DNA of 64,000 nucleotides from Variovorax sp. OAS795 (GTDB taxonomy: Bacteria; Pseudomonadota; Gammaproteobacteria; Burkholderiales; Burkholderiaceae_C): NCBI RefSeq assembly GCF_040546685.1, contig NZ_JBEPOH010000001.1, forward strand, positions 744,001-808,000, written 5' to 3'. The notes beneath the pieces are model-generated. The model made no database searches and was not told the DNA's origin. It saw only the letters and a list, made by a program, of their open reading frames with translations. Below are positions 53,450-64,000 of this stretch, piece after piece (positions within the stretch are counted from its first letter, which is position 1; each line of letters begins with the position of its first letter). The position numbers and the translations under genes are program-made.

Positions 53450-55045
53450 ATGAGCAACACGCCCCACGCCATCGGTGCGCTGCCTGCGAGCAGCGGCGCA
53501 CTCGCGCTCGACACCTATGAGCTGACCAAGCGCTTCGGTGCCTTCACCGCGATGGACCGCGTGACGATGCGCGTCGAGCCTGGCACCGTGCATGCGCTGC
53601 TCGGCGAAAACGGCGCGGGCAAGAGCACGCTGGTGAAATGCGTGGCCGGCTACCAGCGGGCGGAAGAAGGCAGCATCTTGATCGACGGGCGCGAGCAGGA
53701 CATCGCCAACCCGATCGTGGCGCGTGCGCTGGGCATCGGCATGGTGTACCAGCACTTCACCCTCGCGCCGGGCATGACGGTGGCCGAGAACCTGCTGCTC
53801 GCGGGCGGCAAGACGCCGGCGCTGATCGACTGGAAAACCAAACGCGCCGAACTCAAGGAGTTTCTCGCGACCACGCCTTTCAGCCTCGACCTCGACGTGC
53901 GGCCGTCGGAGCTTGCGGCGGGCGAGAAGCAGAAGCTCGAACTGCTCAAGCAGCTCTACCTGAAGCCGCGCCTCCTGATCCTCGACGAACCGACCTCGGT
54001 GCTCACGCCACAGGAGGCCGACGAGGTGCTGGGCCACGTGCGCGAGTTCGCGCGGAGCGGCCTGTGCACCGTGCTCATCATCACGCACAAGTTCCGCGAA
54101 GTGATGGCCTATGCCGACGGCGTGACGGTGTTGCGCCGCGGCAAGGCGGTGCACCACTGCCGCGTGGCGGACACCCGCCCGGCGCTGCTGGCAGCGGCCA
54201 TGATGGGCGGCGAAGAGGCCGCGCTGTCCGCGCCGGCCGCATCGCCTGCGGCCAGGAAGCCCGTGCCGCATTCGGCGCCGGTCGCGTTGAGCGTCGAAGG
54301 CCTGAAGGCGCAAGGCGACCGCGGCACGCTGGCGCTGCACGACCTCGCGCTCCACGTGCAGGCGGGCGAGATCCTCGGCGTGGCGGGAGTCTCGGGGAAT
54401 GGCCAGCGCGAGCTGGTCGAGGCGCTCGTCGGCCAGCGGCCGCGGCTCGCCGGCAAGGTGAGCGTCATGGGCCAGCCCTACGCCGCACGGCGCAGCGAGA
54501 ACCGCCGCCTCAAGGTGCGCAGCCTGCCCGAGGAGCCGCTGCGCAATGCCTGCGTGGGCGACCTGAGCGTGGCGGAGAACATGGCGCTGCGCGATTTCGA
54601 CCGGCCGCCGTTGTCGCGCGGCGGCGTGCTCGCGTTTTCTTTCTGGCGCAGCCGGGCGCGCGAATGGATTGCCGAATACGGCGTCAAGACGCAGGGCGAG
54701 GGCGCCGCGATCCGCAGTCTCTCGGGCGGCAACGTGCAGCGCGCGGTGCTGGCGCGCGAGCTCGCCGGCGACATCAACGTGCTGATCGCCGCCAACCCCG
54801 TGTTCGGCCTGGACTTTGCGGCCGTGGCCGAGATCCACGCGCGCATCGTGCAGGTGCGCGAGAAGGGCGGGGCGGTGCTGCTGATCAGCGAAGACCTCGA
54901 CGAACTGCTGGAGCTGGCCGACCGCATCGTCGTGATGAGCGAAGGCCGCATCGTGTTCGAGACCTCCGCCGCGGATGCCGAAAGGCACGTGATCGGCGCG
55001 CACATGGGTGGCGGGCATCATGCGCCGCTGAAGGCTGCGGCATGA
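53450..55045 (+). CDS. Double ABC ATPase for the BMP-type importer
   Basis: A 531-residue protein with two ABC domains, as in rbsA/YufO-type importers. The first has Walker [14 protein letters not shown], Walker [18 protein letters not shown] and switch [15 protein letters not shown]; its signature region [17 protein letters not shown] is the YufO-like variant. The second domain has a degenerate Walker A ([14 protein letters not shown]), signature [17 protein letters not shown] and a Walker B that reads [17 protein letters not shown]. The permeases lie two genes upstream, with formamidase and BiuH genes between. Its stop overlaps the next start. Confidence 0.9.
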   Translation: MSNTPHAIGALPASSGALALDTYELTKRFGAFTAMDRVTMRVEPGTVHALLGENGAGKSTLVKCVAGYQRAEEGSILIDGREQDIANPIVARALGIGMVYQHFTLAPGMTVAENLLLAGGKTPALIDWKTKRAELKEFLATTPFSLDLDVRPSELAAGEKQKLELLKQLYLKPRLLILDEPTSVLTPQEADEVLGHVREFARSGLCTVLIITHKFREVMAYADGVTVLRRGKAVHHCRVADTRPALLAAAMMGGEEAALSAPAASPAARKPVPHSAPVALSVEGLKAQGDRGTLALHDLALHVQAGEILGVAGVSGNGQRELVEALVGQRPRLAGKVSVMGQPYAARRSENRRLKVRSLPEEPLRNACVGDLSVAENMALRDFDRPPLSRGGVLAFSFWRSRAREWIAEYGVKTQGEGAAIRSLSGGNVQRAVLARELAGDINVLIAANPVFGLDFAAVAEIHARIVQVREKGGAVLLISEDLDELLELADRIVVMSEGRIVFETSAADAERHVIGAHMGGGHHAPLKAAA

Positions 55046-55752
55046 GCGCGGCACATTCCGTCGAACCAGCGAGCAACACCATGCGCATCGAGGAAGCCCT
55101 CCCTTTCCCCTACGGGTTCGAGACCGGGAGCACCGCGCTCGTCCTCATCGACATGCAGCGCGACTTCATCGAGCCCGGCGGCTTCGGCGAAAGCCTGGGC
55201 AACGATGTGTCGTTGCTCGAAGCGATCGTCCCGGCCACCCAGGCGGCGCTAAAGGCCTGGCGGGAAGCCGGCGGGCTGGTGGTGCACACCCGCGAGGCGC
55301 ACCGGCCCGACCTCTCCGATTGCCCGCCCGCCAAGCGCAACCGCGGCAACCCGGCACTGCGCATCGGCGACGACGGCCCCATGGGCCGCATCCTCGTGGC
55401 CGGCGAGCCCGGCAACCAGATCATCGAGGCCCTGGCGCCCGTGGGCGGCGAGATCGTCATCGACAAACCCGGCAAGGGCGCCTTCCATGCCACCGGCCTG
55501 CACGCGCTGCTGAAGGAGCGCGGCATCACGCACCTGCTGTTCGGCGGCGTGACCACCGAAGTGTGCGTGCAGACCTCGATGCGCGAAGCCAACGACCGCG
55601 GCTACGACTGCCTGCTGCTCGAGGACTGCACCGAGAGCTACTTTCCCGCGTTCAAGGCCGCCACGCTCGACATGGTCCGCGCCCAGGGCGGCATCGTCGG
55701 ATGGACCGCGCCGAGCACCGCGCTCCTGGCGGCGCTGCGCCGCGGGCTGTGA
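55042..55752 (+). CDS. TrtA-like cysteine hydrolase (isochorismatase fold)
   Basis: A second isochorismatase-fold hydrolase, 236 residues, clearly a paralogue of the BiuH-like gene. Asp37, Lys142 and Cys175 are in the same relative places ([42 protein letters not shown]), and both share the HRPDL...[18 protein letters not shown] region. In Herbaspirillum a triuret hydrolase TrtA is such a partner of BiuH, so triuret is the best-supported substrate, but guanylurea or other urea derivatives remain possible. ATG 55042 overlaps the ATPase stop; MRIEEALPF at 55081 is an alternative start. Confidence 0.8.
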   Translation: MSAAHSVEPASNTMRIEEALPFPYGFETGSTALVLIDMQRDFIEPGGFGESLGNDVSLLEAIVPATQAALKAWREAGGLVVHTREAHRPDLSDCPPAKRNRGNPALRIGDDGPMGRILVAGEPGNQIIEALAPVGGEIVIDKPGKGAFHATGLHALLKERGITHLLFGGVTTEVCVQTSMREANDRGYDCLLLEDCTESYFPAFKAATLDMVRAQGGIVGWTAPSTALLAALRRGL

Positions 55753-56522
55753 CAGCGACTACCATTCCACACGTGCCTACCGCCCGTTCCCGCCCCGCGC
55801 CACCCGCTTCCGACGTTCCTGCCGCCGACGCAGCCATTTTTCGTACCCGCGCCGACGAGGTCTACGCGCAGCTCAAGCGCGACGTGGCCGATTTCATCCT
55901 CGTGCCCGGCGACCGCTTCACCGAAAGCGAGATCAGCGAGCGGCTCGGCGTCTCGCGCACGCCCGTGCGGCAGGCGCTGTTCCGGCTCCAGCAGGAGGGT
56001 TTCGTCGAGGTGCTGTTTCGCAGCGGCTGGCGCGTGCTGCCGTTCGACTTCGACCAGTTCGAGCAGCTCTACGACCTGCGCATGGTGCTGGAGACCACCG
56101 CCGCGCACCGGCTCTGCGAGGCCGACCGCCGCGTCGACCGCAGCCTGCTCGACACGCTGGCCGACATCTGGCTCGTGCCCGTGGCCCAGCGCAGCGACGA
56201 CACCGCGCAGGTGGCGCAATGGGACGAGGCTTTTCACTGCTCGCTGGTGGCCGCCGCGGGCAATGCCGAGATCGCGCGCGTGCACGGCGACGTGACCGAG
56301 CGCATCCGCATCATCCGCCGGCTCGACTTCACCCAGCAGCCGCGCATCGACGCCACCTACGACGAGCACGCCAAGATCCTCAAGGCCATCCGCGCCAACA
56401 GGGGCGACCAGGCCGCGATGCTGCTGCGCGCGCACATCGAGACCAGCCAGGCCGAGGTGCGCAAGATCACGCTGCACCAGGTGCACCTGGCGCGGCACGC
56501 CGGCAAGGCCGCGCCGCGCTGA
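55749..56522 (+). CDS. GntR/FCD-family transcriptional regulator
   Basis: The probable regulator of the operon, 257 residues. The N-terminal winged helix is [67 protein letters not shown], and the FCD sensor domain has [30 protein letters not shown] and [33 protein letters not shown] with its metal-binding histidines. It starts with GTG at 55749, overlapping the TrtA-like stop (GTGA); GTG 55773 is an alternative. Candidate operators lie before atzF and the BMP gene. Confidence 0.88.
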   Translation: MTATTIPHVPTARSRPAPPASDVPAADAAIFRTRADEVYAQLKRDVADFILVPGDRFTESEISERLGVSRTPVRQALFRLQQEGFVEVLFRSGWRVLPFDFDQFEQLYDLRMVLETTAAHRLCEADRRVDRSLLDTLADIWLVPVAQRSDDTAQVAQWDEAFHCSLVAAAGNAEIARVHGDVTERIRIIRRLDFTQQPRIDATYDEHAKILKAIRANRGDQAAMLLRAHIETSQAEVRKITLHQVHLARHAGKAAPR

Positions 56523-56528
56523 CCAAGG

Positions 56529-57332
56529 TCAGAGCGTGAAGTCGTACTCGACCGTGATCGGCGCGTGGTCGCTGAACTTCACGGTCTTGTAGATCTGCTC
56601 GCTGCGCGCCAGGGCGCCGAGCGCCGGCGTCGCCAGGTGGTAGTCGAGCCGCCATCCCACGTTGTTGGCGTAGGCCTGGCCGCGGTTGCTCCACCAGGTG
56701 TAGGCCTCGCCCGTGGTCTCGGGCTTGAGCATGCGGTACACGTCGACCAGGCCCGCACCCTCGGTGCCGGCGTCGAGCAGCCGCGTCATCCAGGCGCGCT
56801 CCTCGGGCAGGAAGCCGCTGTTCTTCTGGTTGCCGCGCCAGTTCTTGAGGTCGATTTCCTTGTGCGCGATGTTGATGTCGCCGCAGAGGACGAATTCGCG
56901 CTCCTTCTTCAGCGCGACCAAGTGCGGAAAAAATCCCTTCAGGAAACGAAATTTGGCTTGCTGCCGCTCCTCGCCCGAGCTGCCGCTCGGAAAATAGCAG
57001 CTGATCATCGACAGCTTGCGCGCGGGCGTGTCGAAGCGCAGTTCGAGGTAGCGGCCCTCGGCGTCGAACTCCTTGTCGCCCCAGCCCACCATAACGTCGC
57101 TGGGCGCGTGCCGGGTGTAGATCGCGGTGCCGGCGTAGCCTTTTTTCTCGGCGAAGTGAAAGTAGCCCTTGAGGCCCGCCATTTCCTCGAAGCGGCCTTC
57201 GACGTCGCTCGCCTGGACCCGGATCTCCTGCATGCAAATACAATCCGGCGCAAGTTCGGCCACCCAGTCCGCCACCCCTTTCGTGGCGGCCGAACGCAGG
57301 CCATTGAGATTGAGGCTGGTCAGTTTGAACAC
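56529..57332 (-). CDS. xthA: Exodeoxyribonuclease III
   Basis: An AP endonuclease/3'-exonuclease of base-excision repair, 267 residues. It starts with GTG giving FKLTSLNLNGLRSAATKGVADWV and has ICMQEIRVQ (metal-binding Glu), GTAIYTRHAP, VLCGDINIAHKEIDLKNW (catalytic Asp/Asn) and DYHLATPAL with SDHAPITVEYDF at the end. The start faces pyrE with only 12 nt between the two initiation codons. It converges with the GntR regulator gene. Confidence 0.94.
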   Translation of the reverse strand: MFKLTSLNLNGLRSAATKGVADWVAELAPDCICMQEIRVQASDVEGRFEEMAGLKGYFHFAEKKGYAGTAIYTRHAPSDVMVGWGDKEFDAEGRYLELRFDTPARKLSMISCYFPSGSSGEERQQAKFRFLKGFFPHLVALKKEREFVLCGDINIAHKEIDLKNWRGNQKNSGFLPEERAWMTRLLDAGTEGAGLVDVYRMLKPETTGEAYTWWSNRGQAYANNVGWRLDYHLATPALGALARSEQIYKTVKFSDHAPITVEYDFTL

Positions 57333-57344
57333 AAGGAAATTCCG

Positions 57345-58028
57345 ATGGCTGTAGATGGTGTGGAAAGCAGTGCGGTGGCGCAGGACTTCGTCCAGTTCGC
57401 GCTCGACGCGGGCGTGCTGCGCTTCGGTGAGTTCAAGACCAAGGCCGGCCGCCTGAGCCCCTACTTCTTCAATTCGGGCCTCTTCGACGACGGCGCCAAG
57501 ATCGCGCGGCTCGCGGGATTCTATGCAGACCGGCTGATCGAGAGCGGCGTCGAGTTCGACATGATCTTCGGTCCTGCATACAAAGGCATACCGCTGGGTG
57601 CCACGGTGGCCGCCGAACTCGCGCGGCGCGGCCGCAACTATCCCTTTGCCTACAACCGCAAGGAAGCCAAGGCGCACGGCGAGGGCGGCAACCTGGTCGG
57701 CGCGCCGCTCAAGGGCCGCGTGCTGATCGTCGACGACGTGATGTCGGCCGGCACCGCGGTGCGCGAATCCATCGCCGCCATCGAGGCCGCGGGCGCCACG
57801 CCGCATGCCGTGGCCATTGCGCTCGACCGGCAGGAAAAAGCCACAGAGAACGGCGCCGACGTGGACCACAGCGCCGTGCAGTACGTGCGCAACCAGCTGG
57901 GGCTGGCGGTCGTGGCCATCGCCACGCTCGACGACCTCCTCAACTACCTGTCGGGCGATGCGGCCACCGGACTGGGTGCGCACCGCGAGCGCGTGCTGGC
58001 CTACCGCGCGCGCTACGGCGCCCGCTGA
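57345..58028 (+). CDS. pyrE: Orotate phosphoribosyltransferase
   Basis: Makes orotidine 5'-phosphate in pyrimidine synthesis, cytoplasmic dimer. The 227 residues contain DFVQFALDAGVLRFGEFKTKAGRLSPYFFNSGLF, FGPAYKGIPLG, YNRKEAKAHGEGG and the PRPP-binding VLIVDDVMSAGTAVRES. ATG 57345 has the AAGGAAAT Shine-Dalgarno just upstream, shared in space with that of the divergent xthA. It is followed 9 nt later by a DUF4124 gene. Confidence 0.95.
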   Translation: MAVDGVESSAVAQDFVQFALDAGVLRFGEFKTKAGRLSPYFFNSGLFDDGAKIARLAGFYADRLIESGVEFDMIFGPAYKGIPLGATVAAELARRGRNYPFAYNRKEAKAHGEGGNLVGAPLKGRVLIVDDVMSAGTAVRESIAAIEAAGATPHAVAIALDRQEKATENGADVDHSAVQYVRNQLGLAVVAIATLDDLLNYLSGDAATGLGAHRERVLAYRARYGAR

Positions 58029-58037
58029 GGACACCCG

Positions 58038-58730
58038 ATGCCCGTGCGCAAGCTCGAGAACCAGACCGTGCGGCCACTCGCCGCCGCGGCGCTGCTGCTG
58101 ACGACGATGGCGGTGCTGTTGCTGCTGCCCGCCGAAGTGCCGGCGCAGCCCGCCGCACAGGCACCTGCGAGCATCTACACCTGCACCGACGCCCGGGGAC
58201 GCACGCTCACGGCCGACCGCCCGATTGCCGAATGCACCGACCGCGAACAGCGTGAACTGAACCCGAGCGGCACCACGCGCCGCCGCGTCGAGCCGACCTA
58301 CACGGCCCGCGAACTGGCCGAGCGCGAGGACCGCGCACGCGAGGCGGCGCTGCAGGCCGCGCGGGTGCTCGACGAGCGCCGGCGCGAGCGTGCATTGCTG
58401 GTGCGCTATCCCAACGCCACGGTGCATGACCGCGAGCGTGCCGAGGCGCTGGTGCAGATCGATGCGGTGATCCAGGCGGCGCGCAAGCGCCTGGAGGAAC
58501 TCGCCGAAGACCGCAAGCGGATCGACGAGGAACTCGAGTTCTACAAGCACGACGTCAGCAAGGCGCCGGGGGCGGTGCGCCGCAAGCTCGAGGACAACAT
58601 GCAGAGCGTGGCGGTGCAGAACCGCTTCATCGGCGAGCAGGAAGACGAGAAGAAGCGCGTGAATGCGCGCTTCGACGAAGAGCGTGCGCGCCTCCGGCAG
58701 CTCTGGTTGCCGCACAACGGCGGAAGATAG
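58038..58730 (+). CDS. DUF4124-domain exported/membrane protein with coiled coil
   Basis: A 230-residue protein with one N-terminal hydrophobic segment (LAAAALLLTTMAVLLLLPAEVPAQ), a DUF4124-type IYTCTDARGRTLTADRPIAEC segment and a long charged, probably coiled-coil C-terminal half rich in Arg/Glu (RARE...RRRERALL and EDRKRIDEELEFY). DUF4124 proteins are common in betaproteobacteria and of unknown function. It lies 9 nt after pyrE, and its gene ends just before repeat copy B. Confidence 0.85.
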   Translation: MPVRKLENQTVRPLAAAALLLTTMAVLLLLPAEVPAQPAAQAPASIYTCTDARGRTLTADRPIAECTDREQRELNPSGTTRRRVEPTYTARELAEREDRAREAALQAARVLDERRRERALLVRYPNATVHDRERAEALVQIDAVIQAARKRLEELAEDRKRIDEELEFYKHDVSKAPGAVRRKLEDNMQSVAVQNRFIGEQEDEKKRVNARFDEERARLRQLWLPHNGGR

Positions 58731-58733
58731 GCT

Positions 58734-58826
58734 CGCCCCCAGTCTTCGCGCACTTCGTGTCGCTTCGCCAACCCCCTACCGGGGGCGATACCAGCGGCCC
58801 GGCAAAGCCGGTTCCGCGGTATCCCG
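58734..58826 (+). repeat. Dispersed extragenic repeat, copy B
   Basis: Aligns nearly base for base with 4753-4846, same orientation, with the same hairpin and the GGCCCGGCAAAGCCGG stem. It lies between the stop codons of the DUF4124 gene and the convergent gatB, so it may stop both transcripts. Confidence 0.8.
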
Positions 58827-58839
58827 CGAATAACTCGGG

Positions 58840-60330
58840 TCAGGCCAGTTTGGTCTTGAGCAGTTCGGTGACTTGCGCGGGGTTGGCCTTGCCGCCGCTG
58901 GCCTTCATGACCTGGCCCACGAGCGCGTTGAGGGCCTTTTCCTTGCCGGCGCGGTATTCGTCGACGTTCTTCTGGTTCCTGGCGATGACCTCGTCCAGGA
59001 TCTTGTCGAGCGCGCCGGTGTCGCTCATGGGCTTCAGGTCCTTGGCCTCGATGATGGCGTCCACGTCGCTGCCTTCGCCGGTCCAGAGAGCGTCGAACAC
59101 CTGGCGCGCGGCGTTGTTGGGCAGCGTGCCCTCTGCAATGCGCTTCACCAGCTGGGCCAGTTGCTGCGGCGCAACCGGCGCGGCCTCAATGCCGATTTCC
59201 TGAGCGTTCAGGCGGCGCGCCATCTCGCCGGTGATCCAGTTGCTCGCGAGCTTGGGTGTGGCGCCGGCCTTCACCGCGTCGTCGAAGTAGCGCGCGAGCG
59301 CGGGGCCTTGCGTGAGCTGCGCGGCGTCGTATTCGGACATGCCGTGGTCGCGCACATAGCGCTCGGCCATCGCGCGTGGCAGCTCGGGCATGGTGGAGCG
59401 CACGCGCTCGATCCATTCGGGCTCGATGGCGAGCGGCGGCAGGTCGGGATCGGGAAAGTAACGGTAGTCGGCCGCGTCTTCCTTGGTGCGCATCGTGCGC
59501 GTCTCGCCGGTGTCGGGGTCGAACAGCACGGTGGCCTGCTCGATCTTGCGGCCGTCTTCGAGCTCGTTGATCTGCGAGTTGATCTCGTAGTCGATGGCCT
59601 GCTGCATGAACTTGAAGCTGTTCAGGTTCTTGATCTCGCGCCGTGTGCCGAGCTTGTCGCCGGGCTTGCGCACCGACACGTTGGCGTCGCAGCGGAAACT
59701 GCCTTCCTGCATGTTGCCGTCGCAGATGCCGATCCAGGTGACGATCTTGTGCAGCTCGCGCGCATAGGCCACGGCCTCGGCGGTGGAGCGCATGTCGGGC
59801 TCGGTGACGATCTCCAGGAGCGGCGTGCCGGCGCGGTTCAGGTCGATGCCGCTCTGGCCGATGAAGTCTTCGTGCAGCGACTTGCCCGCGTCTTCCTCGA
59901 GGTGGGCGCGCACCAGGCGCACGGTCTTCTTTTCTTCACCGAGGAAGAACGAGACCGAGCCGCCCTGCACGACCGGGATCTCGTACTGGCTGATCTGGTA
60001 GCCCTTGGGCAGGTCGGGGTAGAAATAATTCTTGCGCGCGAACACGCTGCGCGGCGCAATGTGCGAGCCCAGCGCCAGGCCCAGCTTGATGGCGCGCTCG
60101 ACGGCGCCCTTGTTCATCACCGGCAGCGTGCCGGGCAGCGCGAGGTCCACCGCGCTGGCTTGCGTGTTGGGCTCGGCACCGAAAGCCGTGGAGGCGCGGC
60201 TGAAGATCTTGCTCGCGGTCGACAGCTGCGCGTGCGTCTCGAAGCCGATGATGACCTCATAGCCGCGCACCAGCGGGCCGGTCGGGCGGCCTTGTTGCTG
60301 TGCTTCGAAAGTATTCACGGGTTCGCTCAT
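58840..60330 (-). CDS. gatB: Aspartyl/glutamyl-tRNA amidotransferase subunit B
   Basis: Subunit B of the GatCAB complex, which converts Glu-tRNA(Gln) or Asp-tRNA(Asn) to the correct amide. The 496 residues contain [51 protein letters not shown]-region helices and the C-terminal YqeY-like domain ending [16 protein letters not shown]. It follows gatA by 1 nt in the gatC-gatA-gatB order. It converges with the DUF4124 gene across repeat copy B. Confidence 0.96.
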   Translation of the reverse strand: MSEPVNTFEAQQQGRPTGPLVRGYEVIIGFETHAQLSTASKIFSRASTAFGAEPNTQASAVDLALPGTLPVMNKGAVERAIKLGLALGSHIAPRSVFARKNYFYPDLPKGYQISQYEIPVVQGGSVSFFLGEEKKTVRLVRAHLEEDAGKSLHEDFIGQSGIDLNRAGTPLLEIVTEPDMRSTAEAVAYARELHKIVTWIGICDGNMQEGSFRCDANVSVRKPGDKLGTRREIKNLNSFKFMQQAIDYEINSQINELEDGRKIEQATVLFDPDTGETRTMRTKEDAADYRYFPDPDLPPLAIEPEWIERVRSTMPELPRAMAERYVRDHGMSEYDAAQLTQGPALARYFDDAVKAGATPKLASNWITGEMARRLNAQEIGIEAAPVAPQQLAQLVKRIAEGTLPNNAARQVFDALWTGEGSDVDAIIEAKDLKPMSDTGALDKILDEVIARNQKNVDEYRAGKEKALNALVGQVMKASGGKANPAQVTELLKTKLA

Positions 60331-60331
60331 C

Positions 60332-61819
60332 TCAAAAGCCCTCCGGCGTGAGGGTGTGCCAGTCGGTGGCTTGCTGGAAGCGGTGCGCCGCGTTCAGCAG
60401 CTTCGCTTCGCCGAAGTAGTTGCCGATCAGCTGCAGGCCCACCGGCATGCCGCTGTCGAAGCCCGCGGGCACGCTCATGCCGGGCAGGCCGGCCAGCGAG
60501 GCGGGCAGCGTGAAGATGTCGGCCAGGTAGTCGGCCACCGGGTCGCCGCCGTGCTCGCCGATCTTCCATGCGGTGGTCGGCGCGGCCGGGCCGGCAATTA
60601 CGTCGCATTGGGCGAAGGCCTGCTGGAAATCGTCGGCGATCATGCGGCGCACCTTCTGCGCCTGCAGGTAGTACGCGTCGTAGTAGCCATGCGAGAGCAC
60701 GTAGGTGCCGATCATGATGCGGCGCTTCACCTCGTCGCCGAAGCCTTCGGCGCGCGTGCGCTCGTACATCTCGGCCAGGTCCTTGTACTGCTTCGCGCGG
60801 TGGCCGAACTTGACGCCGTCGAAGCGGCTCAGGTTGCTCGAGGCTTCGGCCGCGGCGAGGATGTAGTACACGGGAATCGACAGCTCGGTGCGCGGCAGCG
60901 AAACCTCCACGCGCCTGGCGCCGAGCTTCTCGCAGGCGCCCAGCGCCGCATCGATGGCCGCGCGCACGCCGGGCGCCACGCCTTCGCCGAAGAACTCCTT
61001 CGGCACGCCGATGCGCAGGCCTTCGAGCGAGTCGTTCAGCGAGCGGCTGAAGTTCTCCGCGGGCTTGTCCAGCGACGTGGAGTCGCGGTCCAGGTCGGGG
61101 CCGCAGAAGGCCGACAGCAGCAGCGCGCAGTCCTCGGCCGAACGCGCCATCGGGCCGGCCTGGTCGAGGCTCGATGCAAAGGCCACCATGCCGTAGCGCG
61201 AGGCGCGGCCGTAGGTCGGCTTGATGCCTGTGACGCCGCAGAACGAGGCCGGCTGGCGGATCGAGCCGCCGGTGTCGGTGCCGGTGGCCGCCGGGGCGAG
61301 GCGTGCGGCGACGGCCGCCGCGCTCGCGCCCGAGGAGCCGCCGGGAATGCGTTCGCGGTTCCACGGGTTCTGCACCGGCACGGGCTTGTCGTGGCCCACC
61401 GCGGGGACGGCGACGTTCTCGTTGGCCGAACCCATGGCGAACTCGTCGCAGCTCAGCTTGCCGAGCGTGACCGCACCGGCCTCGGCCAGCCGGCGCACCA
61501 CGGTGGCGTCGAACGGCGAGCGGTAGCCCGCGAGCATCTTCGAGCCCGCGGTGGTGGCGAAACCGGTGGTGACGAAGATGTCCTTGTGCGCGATCGGCAC
61601 GCCGGCCAGCGCGGGCGCATTGCGCTTGGCGATCTGCGCATCGGCTGCACGGGCCTGGGCCAGCGTGACTTCCTCGTTCACGTCTACGAAAGTACCCAAT
61701 GATTCGTGCGCCTTCATGCGGCCGAGGAAAACCTGCGCGGTCTCGACGGCGGAAACCTTGCGCTCGGCCAAGGCCTTGGCGAGGGCGACCACGCCCATCT
61801 GATGCAGCTCGCCGCTCAT
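60332..61819 (-). CDS. gatA: Aspartyl/glutamyl-tRNA amidotransferase subunit A
   Basis: The amidase subunit of GatCAB, 495 residues. The amidase-signature triad is present: Lys in [13 protein letters not shown], Ser in [14 protein letters not shown] and the nucleophile in [16 protein letters not shown]. The start overlaps the gatC stop by 4 nt. Length and order are typical for betaproteobacteria. ATG 61819 ([10 protein letters not shown]) was chosen because the longer frame runs through gatC. Confidence 0.96.
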   Translation of the reverse strand: MSGELHQMGVVALAKALAERKVSAVETAQVFLGRMKAHESLGTFVDVNEEVTLAQARAADAQIAKRNAPALAGVPIAHKDIFVTTGFATTAGSKMLAGYRSPFDATVVRRLAEAGAVTLGKLSCDEFAMGSANENVAVPAVGHDKPVPVQNPWNRERIPGGSSGASAAAVAARLAPAATGTDTGGSIRQPASFCGVTGIKPTYGRASRYGMVAFASSLDQAGPMARSAEDCALLLSAFCGPDLDRDSTSLDKPAENFSRSLNDSLEGLRIGVPKEFFGEGVAPGVRAAIDAALGACEKLGARRVEVSLPRTELSIPVYYILAAAEASSNLSRFDGVKFGHRAKQYKDLAEMYERTRAEGFGDEVKRRIMIGTYVLSHGYYDAYYLQAQKVRRMIADDFQQAFAQCDVIAGPAAPTTAWKIGEHGGDPVADYLADIFTLPASLAGLPGMSVPAGFDSGMPVGLQLIGNYFGEAKLLNAAHRFQQATDWHTLTPEGF

Positions 61820-62115
61820 TCGATCACCTTCGGTACGAGGAACAGGCCGGCTTCGACGGCCGGGGCGCTCTTCTGGTTGGCTTCGCGGTTGTTGGCCTCG
61901 CTCACCACGTCGTCGCGCAGGCGCAGCGTTACGTCCTGGACGGCCGCCACGGGGTGGGCCAGCGGCTCGACGCCGGCGGTGTCGACCGAGCGCATGCGCT
62001 CGACCAGGTCGAAGAAGCCGTTGATCTGGCTGAGCATGCGCTCGCTCTCGTCGGGGGCAAGCTGCAGCCGGGCCAGCGAGGCAATGCGTGCAATATCTGA
62101 AGCGGAAAGGGACAT
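61816..62115 (-). CDS. gatC: Aspartyl/glutamyl-tRNA amidotransferase subunit C
   Basis: The small helical linker that stabilises GatAB. The 99 residues include [44 protein letters not shown] and end [32 protein letters not shown], the GatC pattern. ATG 62115 was preferred because MSLSASD is the family start. First gene of the gatCAB operon, divergent from mreB with 214 nt between. Confidence 0.93.
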   Translation of the reverse strand: MSLSASDIARIASLARLQLAPDESERMLSQINGFFDLVERMRSVDTAGVEPLAHPVAAVQDVTLRLRDDVVSEANNREANQKSAPAVEAGLFLVPKVIE

Positions 62116-62146
62116 GGGTGAAACCGGCCAAAAAAACCGGAGGTAA

Positions 62147-63373
<1,227 letters not shown>

Positions 63374-63392
63374 ATGCGCTACTGCCATCATC

Positions 63393-63424
63393 GGCCGGCC
63401 CTGCTTGCGCAGGCCGGCCTTTTT
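63393..63424 (+). terminator. Rho-independent terminator after mreB
   Basis: GGCCGG (63393-63398) and CCTGC (63400-63404) pair with GCAGG (63409-63413) and CCGGCC (63414-63419), followed by five Ts. It lies 20 nt after the mreB stop and 34 nt before mreC, so it probably reduces mreC expression relative to mreB rather than ending the operon completely. Confidence 0.85.
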
Positions 63425-63457
63425 GCCATCTGACGTTGCACGGCCAGGCCTGAAACC

Positions 63458-64000
63458 ATGCCCTTGGGCACGCTCGATCGCACAGCCCCGCCCCTGTTCA
63501 ACCAGGGGCAGTCGGCACTCAGCAAGCTGATCTTCTTCGGCGCGCTGGCGCTGTTCCTGATGGTGGCCGATGCGCGCTTCCATCTGGTGCAGCCCCTGCG
63601 CGCGGCCGTGGGCGCGGTGCTCTACCCGGTGCAGTGGCTGGCGCTCAAGCCGGTGCAGCTGGCGCTCGGCGGCGGCCGCTATCTCGAAGACCTGCAGACC
63701 GCGCAGCGCAACGAGGACGAGGCCCGCAAGGCGCTGATGCTGCAGGCCGAACGCGCGAGCCAGGCCGACACGCTGGCGCAGGACAACGCGCGGCTGCGCG
63801 CGCTGCTCGAACTGCGCCAGACGACGCAGGCGCCGGGCCGCGCGGCCGAGGTGCTCTATGACGCGGCCGACCCGTACACGCGCAAGATCGTCATCGACCA
63901 GGGGCTCACCCAGGGCGTGGCGCCCGGCTCGCCGGTGATCGATGCGCACGGCGTGCTCGGCCAGGTGACGCAGGTGCTGCCCTTCACGAGCGAAATCACG
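63458..64000 (+). CDS. mreC: Rod shape-determining protein MreC (5' part, cut by window end)
   Basis: A membrane protein with a periplasmic beta domain that links MreB to the wall machinery. The visible 181 codons read MPLGTLDRTAPPLFNQGQSALSKLIFFGALALFLMVADARF (membrane helix), then a coiled coil (EDLQTAQRNEDEARKALMLQ) and the first beta-domain strands with YDAADPYTRKIVIDQGLTQGVAPGSPVID. The frame is open to the last base. It is the expected gene after mreB; mreD and mrdA should follow outside the window. Confidence 0.94.
   Translation, partial: MPLGTLDRTAPPLFNQGQSALSKLIFFGALALFLMVADARFHLVQPLRAAVGAVLYPVQWLALKPVQLALGGGRYLEDLQTAQRNEDEARKALMLQAERASQADTLAQDNARLRALLELRQTTQAPGRAAEVLYDAADPYTRKIVIDQGLTQGVAPGSPVIDAHGVLGQVTQVLPFTSEIT

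Overview
The window is a high-GC chromosomal segment of a Comamonadaceae betaproteobacterium, most like Variovorax. The support is the content (TorF-type porin with glnK-amtB, lplT/alr, radA, rdgC-ilvE, gatCAB divergent from mreBC), the abundance of Bug-type solute-binding proteins, and short extragenic repeats of the kind common in this group. This assignment is by recognition, not by search. I see no rRNA, tRNA, CRISPR, phage or complete insertion sequence.

Layout. 0.2-4.7 kb: comM (minus) next to a nitrogen-control unit with a clear sigma-54 promoter, a TorF-like porin, glnK and amtB. 5-11 kb: an SMP-30 lactonase, a frameshifted LysR regulator and glcDEF (glycolate oxidase). 11-16.3 kb: small exported protein, glutathione peroxidase, EamA exporter, lplT, alr and a membrane protein. 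16.3-29.1 kb: a long minus-strand catabolic run headed by the MarR repressor hpaR. It encodes the homoprotocatechuate meta-cleavage pathway (hpaG1, hpaG2, hpaE, hpaF, hpaH, hpaI), but the ring-cleavage enzyme is a two-subunit LigAB-type dioxygenase. Two orphan Bug receptors and a dehydratase/aldolase/reductase group are attached. 29.2-34 kb: radA, small genes, frameshifted rdgC, ilvE and a zinc-finger protein. 34-43.6 kb: O-antigen ligase, a two-component system, a three-gene ketosynthase/chain-length-factor-like/flavin-halogenase-like cassette, ampG and an M48 protease. 43.8-56.5 kb: a tightly overlapping plus-strand operon for triuret/biuret-type nitrogen compounds: allophanate hydrolase (frameshifted), a NitT/TauT-type ABC transporter, an AtzH-like protein, a BMP-type ABC transporter, formamidase, a BiuH-like biuret hydrolase, a TrtA-like second cysteine hydrolase and a GntR regulator. 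56.5-64 kb: exodeoxyribonuclease III, pyrE, a DUF4124 protein, gatCAB, mreB and the start of mreC.

How the parts work together. The nitrogen-control operon, the triuret/biuret operon (ending in ammonium and CO2) and formamidase form a nitrogen-scavenging theme. The hpa run would convert 3,4-dihydroxyphenylacetate to succinic semialdehyde and pyruvate, and glcDEF feeds glyoxylate metabolism.

The main caution is that four otherwise intact conserved genes (torF-like, lysR, rdgC, atzF) each carry one extra base in a homopolymer run. The shared pattern points to sequence error rather than four independent pseudogenes.
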